In this document: positions 58,166-64,000 of the stretch, one piece after another
Layout of the letters: each line of letters begins with the position of its first letter
How positions within the stretch are numbered: the stretch's first letter is position 1
Source of the DNA: Patescibacteria group bacterium
Lineage (GTDB): Bacteria > Patescibacteria > Paceibacteria > UBA6257 > 2-01-FULL-56-20
NCBI GenBank assembly: GCA_024654525.1
Contig: JANLHI010000032.1
Span: 129,262 to 193,261 of the forward strand
DNA: 64,000 bases
Direction: 5' to 3'
Program-made: the position numbers and the translations under genes
The notes under the pieces: generated by a model
Databases searched by the model: none
Seen by the model: only the letters and a program-made list of their open reading frames with translations
What the model was told of the DNA's origin: nothing

Positions 58166-58284
58166 TGAGGCGCGGGGTAGATGGGGGAGTAATATCCATG
58201 TAATCGAGTGTAATGTTCTTGTCGTCAAAACGGCGTCATATATACAAAGTCGATTCTGGAAATAAATTGGTAGTACATAATCAC

Positions 58285-58428
58285 ATGCTTCTCACTATCG
58301 GTTTTGCGCTCGTAGCTTTATGGCTTATCGGTGTTATCGCGTTTCCCGTGATAGGTTGGTTTATCCATGTGCTTCTTGTCATAGCCATTATGGTAATTCT
58401 TATACGGATTATTAAAGGTAATCAATAA
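58285..58428 (+). CDS. Lmo0937/DUF5670-type tiny membrane protein
   Basis: 47 aa from ATG 58285 (a longer 71-aa reading starts at 58213). MLLTIGFALVALWLIGVIAF, then VIGWFIHVLLVIAIMVILIR and IKGNQ, is the two-helix form of this family. The longer version adds only a basic, poorly conserved stretch. The function is unknown; stress-related expression is common in relatives. Confidence 0.7.
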   Translation: MLLTIGFALVALWLIGVIAFPVIGWFIHVLLVIAIMVILIRIIKGNQ

Positions 58429-58440
58429 TCGCCAAAATAT

Positions 58441-60432
58441 ATGAAACAGCGCATCGTCATAACCACCGTCGCATTATTCATTTTTGCACTATTCGGTTTT
58501 GTGGGACCGATTGCCGCACTCGCGGCGGGCCCGGCAACGGTCAATCTTTTGTCGGCGGGCAATTTTACGATTCTCACGGAAACGGGGATTACCAACACCG
58601 GAACTCACGGTTCCGTCATTACGGGGAACATCGGTTCGAGCCCCATTACCGCCGCGGCAATGAACGGCGTATTTTGTTCGGAAATAACGGGAACCATATA
58701 TGGCGTGAATGCGGCATATATAGGTAGTGGCAGTCAGGTGTGTTTTGCGGGTAATCCTCCGTTGGCGAATAAAACATTCGTGGATACCGCAGTGAGTGAC
58801 ATGGAAGCCGCGTACACGAATGCCGCGGGAAGAATAACGCCGGACGGTACCAATTTATACGCGGGAAATCTCGGCGGGCAGACTTTTGCACCGGGACTCT
58901 ATACATGGACCACCGACGTCACTATACCGACTAACGTCACGCTTTCGGGTGGCGCGAATGACGTATGGATTTTCCAGATAGCGGGGAATCTCGATGTTTC
59001 TTCCGCGGGAAGTATTCCCGCCGGTATCAAGGTGTTGCTCTCGGGCGGCGCTCAGGCCTCGAATGTATTCTGGCAGGTTGGCGGAGGTACCGGCGCAACG
59101 CTCGGAACGTACGCGACATTCAACGGAACAATATTGAGCGCGAAGCAAATTATTATGCAGACGGGCGCGGTGCTGACCGGCAGGGCGCTGGCGCAAACGC
59201 AAGTGACGCTTGATGCCAATGCCGTTACGATTCCTGCCGGTTCGGTTTCCGCCACATTGCATGTCATTAAACTGGTAGTGAACGACAACGGTGGTACGGC
59301 GATTCCCTCAGCCTTTACCGTACATGTGAAACTTTCCGGCACTGATATTGCGGGAAGTCCGGCGTCCGGTACCGAGGCTCCCGGAACCGCCTATTCGCTT
59401 TCCGCAGGTACGTATGTAGTGAGTGAAAATGCACACGCTTTGTATACGCAAAGCTTCAGTGGGGCGTGCGATGCGAATGGGATCGTCACGCTTTCCGCGG
59501 GAGAGGATAAAACATGTACGATTGTGAATACGAATATTCCTCCGCCGGCGCCGGTTATCGGTGTAGCGGGGAGAATCATACCTCTCATAGGCATTCTCAA
59601 AGTTCCGAGCTTACTCGCGACGTCCACGGGGTCCGGCATGGTCACTTATGCTTACACCGCGTGGAATGTTGGGGGACAACAGGCGTTGATGGATGTCACG
59701 GTGACGGATAATAAGTGTGGTCCGGTAATCTTTCTTTCCGGCGACACGAACAGTAATGGCAAACTTGATCCGAGGGAATACTGGAAATACAACTGTACCG
59801 CCACACTCCCGAGTACCACTACGGGTACTGCGGTTGCAACCGGGTATAGTAATGACGGTTTCCATCAGGCTACTATTGCCACTGCACTCACTACCGTGGC
59901 AGTCGGTATTCCGTTGCCGCCGCCGCTTATCAGTATAGTGAAGGTACCGAGTCGCTTAACTTCGTTTCCGTTCGGAGGAGGGAATGTCATGTACTCCTAT
60001 ACCGTGACAAACCCGGGTGTGGTTCCCATGAATAATGTAGTGGTGACTGATGATAAATGCGCTCCTGTATCCGGTCCTTTTGGTGACGCAAACGGCAATA
60101 ATCTGCTTGACCCGGGTGAAGGATGGGCATATGCCTGTCAGACGCACATTTCGGTTTCAACCAGGAACGTCGCGACGGCTGAAGGCAGGGCAAACAGTTT
60201 TACCGCCCTCGGATATGCGTTCGCCACGGTGCTTGTAGATGACGTCGCTCCCGTTTCCGTTTCTGATCCCGATCCCGATCCCGTTGTTACTTCTATTCTT
60301 ATTCCGGGTTTTCCCGATACGGGATTTCCCTCCGATGAGGAAAGTATGCCATGGGATATGGTTATTGTGATGGGTATCCTTGTAATAACTTCGACTTCAC
60401 TCGCGTTCTTATTTGGGAGATACAAGAGTTAG
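58441..60432 (+). CDS. Large surface protein: DUF3494 (ice-binding-like) plus repeat domains, sorting-like tail
   Basis: 663 aa. Signal peptide at 1-28, a DUF3494 ice-binding/adhesin-type domain at about 32-270 (NLLSAGNFTILTETGITNTG, LYAGNLGGQTFAPGLYTW), then a SpaA-like domain at about 275-365 (LHVIKLVVNDNGGTAIPSAF), and two DUF11-type repeats. The C-terminus has FPDTG at 624-628, an acidic gap, a membrane helix and the tail GRYKS, the layout of a sortase signal. No sortase is in the window. It may be an adhesin for surfaces or hosts. The 99-base module at 59323-59421 is shared with the protein at 63017. Confidence 0.82.
   Translation: MKQRIVITTVALFIFALFGFVGPIAALAAGPATVNLLSAGNFTILTETGITNTGTHGSVITGNIGSSPITAAAMNGVFCSEITGTIYGVNAAYIGSGSQVCFAGNPPLANKTFVDTAVSDMEAAYTNAAGRITPDGTNLYAGNLGGQTFAPGLYTWTTDVTIPTNVTLSGGANDVWIFQIAGNLDVSSAGSIPAGIKVLLSGGAQASNVFWQVGGGTGATLGTYATFNGTILSAKQIIMQTGAVLTGRALAQTQVTLDANAVTIPAGSVSATLHVIKLVVNDNGGTAIPSAFTVHVKLSGTDIAGSPASGTEAPGTAYSLSAGTYVVSENAHALYTQSFSGACDANGIVTLSAGEDKTCTIVNTNIPPPAPVIGVAGRIIPLIGILKVPSLLATSTGSGMVTYAYTAWNVGGQQALMDVTVTDNKCGPVIFLSGDTNSNGKLDPREYWKYNCTATLPSTTTGTAVATGYSNDGFHQATIATALTTVAVGIPLPPPLISIVKVPSRLTSFPFGGGNVMYSYTVTNPGVVPMNNVVVTDDKCAPVSGPFGDANGNNLLDPGEGWAYACQTHISVSTRNVATAEGRANSFTALGYAFATVLVDDVAPVSVSDPDPDPVVTSILIPGFPDTGFPSDEESMPWDMVIVMGILVITSTSLAFLFGRYKS
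59323..59421 (+). repeat. 99-base module, copy 1
   Basis: Matches 63902-64000 at 98 of 99 bases, while the surrounding domains differ much more. A third, older copy is at 63591-63689. It encodes HVKLSGTDIAGSPASGTEAP and GTAYSLSAGTYVV. Confidence 0.92.
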
Positions 60433-60484
60433 TCTGGCGGAAGTTTATCCAAAAGAAAATTTTCCATACAACATAATTTATACT

Positions 60485-60820
60485 ATGCAATACCAAAAAT
60501 CATTCACCATTACTGAACAAAATATACTTCCGCGTGTGAGGAGTGCGTTGTTTGCAAAAGGATTCAGAGTGGTCAACGAAAGTGATACGTCCTTGCAGGT
60601 TGAACGCGGATCCGACTTTGCGCAATTATATTCTTTCGACATCAGGAAATATAAAACTTCTTTGATTGTCGAAGTTGATTCGGCGAATAATCTGACTTTC
60701 AAGTATTACGTGAAAAGGGGTTTGAACATACCAATGCCCGACGACCAGCAAAGTCTTAATCATGAGATCGAGGAGATTTTGATTGGTATCAGTAAATCGG
60801 AGATTCAGCAGAAAGCATAG
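60485..60820 (+). CDS. Small hypothetical protein
   Basis: 111 aa from ATG 60485. It has no signal or membrane segment. QKSFTITEQNILPRVRSALFAK, GFRVVNESDTSLQVERG and YKTSLIVEVDSANNL look like a small alpha-beta fold. No family is known. It lies between the surface protein and a membrane protein gene. A 18-codon reading frame at 60824-60880 follows and is probably not a gene. Confidence 0.55.
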   Translation: MQYQKSFTITEQNILPRVRSALFAKGFRVVNESDTSLQVERGSDFAQLYSFDIRKYKTSLIVEVDSANNLTFKYYVKRGLNIPMPDDQQSLNHEIEEILIGISKSEIQQKA

Positions 60821-60884
60821 CTAATGGGAGCTTTGTACGGTCTTATCGTCGCGTCGCTCATCAAGAGATTGCAAAAATAACTAT

Positions 60885-61379
60885 ATGAAAAATTTTATCA
60901 AAACTTTCTTTTTGACTGGATTTTTCTTCGGATTAGGTATGGGTGTACTACATGGTCTTCTTCGTGCCGATATTTCAGATGGAATTTTTAGGGGAATAAT
61001 TTTAGGCATAGCCTTCGGTTTAAGTATGGCTATTTCCGAGAGTTTCCTATCAAGGAAATTAAAGAAAATGGAGCAAACTATTCCTAATCTGATATTTTCT
61101 GCCGGTGCTAGCCATTTTGCGAAGGGCGGAACAGCCGGAGGATGGTTGTTCTTAACAACTACACAACTTATATTCAAATCGCATAAATTTAATTTTAATC
61201 CACACGAATTAATTTTTGAATTAAAAGACATCACTTCGGTTCAACCTTCACTAACACTCGGAATTATTCCTAACAGATTGCTTATTTTGACCGCAACAAA
61301 TAAAGATCGTTTTGGGATTGGGATGTACGAAATGAAAAATTGGGTAGACAAAATTATGAAGGCAAAAGCAGACCTTTAG
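60885..61379 (+). CDS. Membrane protein with GRAM/PH-like domain
   Basis: 164 aa. Two hydrophobic N-terminal segments (FFLTGFFFGLGMGVLHGL and GIILGIAFGLSMAISESFL) and a C-terminal part with GGWLFLTTTQLIFKSHKFNF and ELKDITSVQPSLTLGIIPNR, the pattern of bacterial GRAM or PH-like domains that bind lipids or proteins on the membrane. The function is unknown. Confidence 0.65.
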   Translation: MKNFIKTFFLTGFFFGLGMGVLHGLLRADISDGIFRGIILGIAFGLSMAISESFLSRKLKKMEQTIPNLIFSAGASHFAKGGTAGGWLFLTTTQLIFKSHKFNFNPHELIFELKDITSVQPSLTLGIIPNRLLILTATNKDRFGIGMYEMKNWVDKIMKAKADL

Positions 61380-61415
61380 GTGGTTGCTATTCAAACTTTA
61401 AATTCACGAAATAAT

Positions 61416-62873
61416 ATGAAAAACACACAAAACCTCGATAAAAATCAGTCCAGAAAAGGATTTGCCGTGCCGGCACTTCTCGCGATTGTGGCATTATTGG
61501 TGCTTGGTGGCGGCTACGCCATAGTGAAAACCAATCCGGGAATCGCTCAAAAATTTGGTTTTGAAAAACAAGCGGAGAAAAAGGAACTGATTGCTGACAT
61601 GAAAGATGCAAAAAAAGATGAGACGATTAAGGGACTTTCGTTTAGTTTTGCTAATGGGCCAACAAAGTGTGATGGGTATGCTCAAAAAAATAATGCCGAT
61701 GGTAATCCCGCTCAATTTCAAACTTCTGCTCCTCGCGATACTAAAAGTAACGTCGAAAGTGGCTATGATATTGGAATCCGAAATAAGTTTGGAACAAGTA
61801 AAGATGTGTACGATTACACCATCTCTATTCAACAGCCCGACGCCACGATAGCTACGGTAAGTGGGCGAATGACGAGTGACAAGTCTGATTCAGTAAATTT
61901 TCCAAATAATTTTGCCGGTTCTAAGGTAATGGAAGGCGTGTACAGTATTGTTTTTAAGATAGAAAATAAAGTTGTCGCGTGTGACGGGTTTAAGATCGTC
62001 GCTTCTGATTGGAAAACCTACACAAACGAAAAATATGGGTTTGAGATGAAATATCCTACCGATTGGGGGGTCAATGACCACAGCGCCCTGGGAGGCGGTA
62101 TTCGAGAAGAGGGCGAGGTAAAGTTTTCTTTTATGAGTCCGGACTTTTCTCTTACCACAGGGGAAGTGTTTTCCTTTTCGGTCATGCCGACTTCTTTTAA
62201 AAACAATCGAGAGTTTTTGCTTTGGCAAAATAGTGGAAATGAAAATAATCCAAACACGAAGGGTAAGTGGATAGCCAAAGAAATTAATCTCCCAGGCATC
62301 GGACAAGCAACCGAATCGCTCACCGTCGATATTGAGATTCACATCGTTAAGGCGCCATACCTGTACTCATTCCCTGATTTTCGCGCACATACCCTGTTTT
62401 CCACTATGATGAGTACGTTTAAATTCATCTCGCCTTCTGATACGGCGATAAAGGATTGCGGGAAAAACTTCGACTGTATTATTGATGCCGCAAAGACGTG
62501 CATACTCGCGAAAGCAGACATTACAAACACGGTAGATATTTCAAAAATGTTCGGAGTTCCTGATTCCGCAGGACAATCTCGTATGGTACAGACGCAAAGG
62601 AACAGTCATGAAATTAAAGGGATGGTCGGCGGTAAGTGTGTTTATTCCATGAAACTTCTTGACATCCAGAATCCGCAGATGCCCGCGGAGGTCAGAGCGC
62701 AGGCCCTGCGCGAAGGTGCGATGACGTGTTCGTATGATACTGCGGACCTTGTGGTGAGACTTACCAATATACAGCAGGGAACATCGGCTTTTTCTTTTTC
62801 GACGGAAGATACTCCGGCGCAGAAAGCAGAGAAGCAGTGTGAAAACTATGGGGCTTCGTCATCAGAAGAATAA
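61416..62873 (+). CDS. Membrane-anchored protein with PsbP-like domain
   Basis: 485 aa from ATG 61416. A membrane segment near 16-36 (AVPALLAIVALLVLGGGYAI) is followed by an outside domain of about 150 residues, then WKTYTNEKYGFEMKYPTDWG near 197-216, the PsbP/DUF1795 motif also seen at 40077. The last 140 residues include a cysteine pair (CGKNFDCIIDAAKTC) and no recognised domain. It is likely an envelope protein with an unknown role. Confidence 0.6.
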   Translation: MKNTQNLDKNQSRKGFAVPALLAIVALLVLGGGYAIVKTNPGIAQKFGFEKQAEKKELIADMKDAKKDETIKGLSFSFANGPTKCDGYAQKNNADGNPAQFQTSAPRDTKSNVESGYDIGIRNKFGTSKDVYDYTISIQQPDATIATVSGRMTSDKSDSVNFPNNFAGSKVMEGVYSIVFKIENKVVACDGFKIVASDWKTYTNEKYGFEMKYPTDWGVNDHSALGGGIREEGEVKFSFMSPDFSLTTGEVFSFSVMPTSFKNNREFLLWQNSGNENNPNTKGKWIAKEINLPGIGQATESLTVDIEIHIVKAPYLYSFPDFRAHTLFSTMMSTFKFISPSDTAIKDCGKNFDCIIDAAKTCILAKADITNTVDISKMFGVPDSAGQSRMVQTQRNSHEIKGMVGGKCVYSMKLLDIQNPQMPAEVRAQALREGAMTCSYDTADLVVRLTNIQQGTSAFSFSTEDTPAQKAEKQCENYGASSSEE

Positions 62874-63016
62874 CTTTTACGGCGAACAGGATTTAGTTAA
62901 AGTGTGACAAGAAGCGCGTGTGTTCACTGAAGATTTAGTGCAAGTGAGCAACCCCTCTTGAACGAGATAATTCAGGGGGGACTGTCATAGTTTGGGGTAT
63001 CCGGCGGCTTCAGTAT

Positions 63017-64000
63017 ATGAACGACAGAGCTGTCACGATCGGCTTCAAATGCAAGACAAAATTTTTCTTAAAGGCAATTTCAACTGTGTTGTCGTTGTTG
63101 TTATTTGCGTTGTGGATGACTCCTACATCCGCACATATAAGTCCAAGTGATTGTAGTGGCAGTGGTTTGGGAATCGGACTTTATTCAAGCTCAAATAAGG
63201 TTCATGTGGGTGATGTCATTTCTTATAGTGTGGATATTTTTAATGGCTTAGGCATCGGGCCTGTAGTTTGTGATGTTTCTGATATTCAGGCTTCTCTTGT
63301 GACGCCAGACGGTCAGACGCATTCTCTCGTGCTCTTGCGAACGGCTCTTGAAAATGGAGATCTTGATTCTTACTCGAATGTCGTAACCTACACCGCGCGA
63401 GTCCAAGATATTCAACCCGATGGAACCTTGGTGGCTACCGCAAGTGATTCGGGAGTCATTCACCAAAATATTACCAATAGTCAGGGGGGTGGAAATCAAG
63501 GTGTCAATATAGAAGTTTTGAGTACTCTCCATGTGGTGAAGCAGGTGGTAAATGATGATGGAGGTTCCGCGACTCCTTCCATATTCAATTTGCATGTGAA
63601 ACTTTCCGGCACTGATGTTGCGGGAAGTCCGGCGTCTGGAGTTATATCTCCCGGAGTAACGTACTCGCTCGATCCCGGAACGTACGTAGTAAGCGAAGAT
63701 GCCAATGCTTCATATGCTCAAAGTTTCAGCGGAGGGTGTGGTGCAAGCGGTAGCGTGACGCTCGCCGCGGGCGAGGATAAAACATGTACGGTCACGAATG
63801 ATGATATTGCGCCACCTCCTCCGCCACCCGCCATACTCCGTATAGTGAAACAAGTGATAAATGACAACGATGGTGTTGCAACGAGCTCCGTTTTCAATTT
63901 GCATGTGAAACTTTCCGGCACTGATATTGCGGGAAGTCCTGCGTCCGGTACCGAGGCTCCCGGAACCGCCTATTCGCTTTCCGCAGGTACGTATGTAGTG
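63017..64000 (+). CDS. Large surface protein with SpaA-like repeats (partial, C-terminus outside window)
   Basis: 328 codons to the right edge, no stop. A signal peptide (FFLKAISTVLSLLLFALWMT, end near ASAHIS) is followed by a domain of about 140 residues that resembles DUF11-type outward folds (VGDVISYSVDIFNGLGIG) and then two SpaA-like repeats (LHVVKQVVNDDGGSATPSIF and LRIVKQVINDNDGVATSSVF). The last 99 bases are a near copy of the module at 59323-59421. A sorting-like tail such as FPDTG would be expected beyond the edge. The role may be adhesion. The 62874-63016 gap holds no gene. Confidence 0.7.
   Translation, partial: MNDRAVTIGFKCKTKFFLKAISTVLSLLLFALWMTPTSAHISPSDCSGSGLGIGLYSSSNKVHVGDVISYSVDIFNGLGIGPVVCDVSDIQASLVTPDGQTHSLVLLRTALENGDLDSYSNVVTYTARVQDIQPDGTLVATASDSGVIHQNITNSQGGGNQGVNIEVLSTLHVVKQVVNDDGGSATPSIFNLHVKLSGTDVAGSPASGVISPGVTYSLDPGTYVVSEDANASYAQSFSGGCGASGSVTLAAGEDKTCTVTNDDIAPPPPPPAILRIVKQVINDNDGVATSSVFNLHVKLSGTDIAGSPASGTEAPGTAYSLSAGTYVV

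Noticed and set aside
60824..60880. 18-codon frame between small envelope genes
   Set aside because: Too short to support on sequence alone, with no clear start signal.

Overview
The window looks like part of a Patescibacteria/CPR genome, most likely Parcubacteria-type. This is inferred from gene content and has not been tested by phylogeny. Pointers are the short, densely packed genes, many almost leaderless starts, a tandem-ThyX thymidylate synthase, an archaeal-type UMP kinase, a S23-type four-helix-bundle protein, DUF5666-, YtxH- and DUF3494-type envelope proteins, scattered GC-rich palindromes, and a diversity-generating retroelement (DGR) of the kind frequent in CPR genomes. TGA is an ordinary stop codon here.

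Region 1 (1-32.5 kb) is a large cell-surface polysaccharide locus. It holds methyltransferases (1-875, 921-1793, 3131-4129), glycosyltransferases (1884, 14539, 16896, 24499, 29648, 30427) and sugar epimerases (10420, 17888, 27337). It encodes the four enzymes of GDP-D-glycero-alpha-D-manno-heptose synthesis in pathway-related adjacency (HddA-like kinase 20322, GmhA-like isomerase 21351, GmhB-like phosphatase 21928, HddC-like nucleotidyltransferase 22575), plus two small cytidylyltransferase-like enzymes (11295, 26823). A polyprenyl-phosphate sugar transferase (28276), a flippase (25325) and an O-antigen ligase/polymerase-like protein (18950) complete a Wzx/Wzy-style pathway. A leftward operon (4126-8794) encodes ATP sulfurylase and APS kinase, so PAPS can be made, together with a phosphodiesterase, a short divergent pyruvate kinase, a SemiSWEET and a ribbon-helix-helix protein. 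A sulfatase-fold enzyme follows at 9033. A galT-like gene (23533-24352) is frameshifted at a run of nine G.

Region 2 (32.5-37.9 kb) has a periplasmic thiol-redox set (DsbA-like, glutaredoxin, thioredoxin reductase), a decayed RelE-type toxin-antitoxin pair, and a complete DGR: target gene 35204-35914 with variable repeat VR, a template repeat TR at 36256-36379, an Avd-like accessory gene on the opposite strand (36387-36740) and a DGR-type reverse transcriptase (36779-37825). All ten VR/TR differences in the 120-base core are at A in TR. This is the most notable system in the window.

Region 3 (37.8-47.2 kb) is housekeeping: groES-groEL behind a CIRCE operator, ThyX, LemA/TPM, UMP kinase, CDP-alcohol phosphatidyltransferase and tRNA-Ser(GGA). 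Region 4 (47.2-53.5 kb) is accessory, with GIY-YIG, DUF3750, an FAD monooxygenase, HopJ-like and cupin genes, an ECF sigma factor and several gene remnants. Region 5 (53.5-64 kb) has signalling proteins (response regulators, a histidine kinase with an 84-bp-periodic coiled coil) and envelope proteins. Two of these are large surface proteins that share a 99-bp module at 98 of 99 bases; the second one runs off the right edge.
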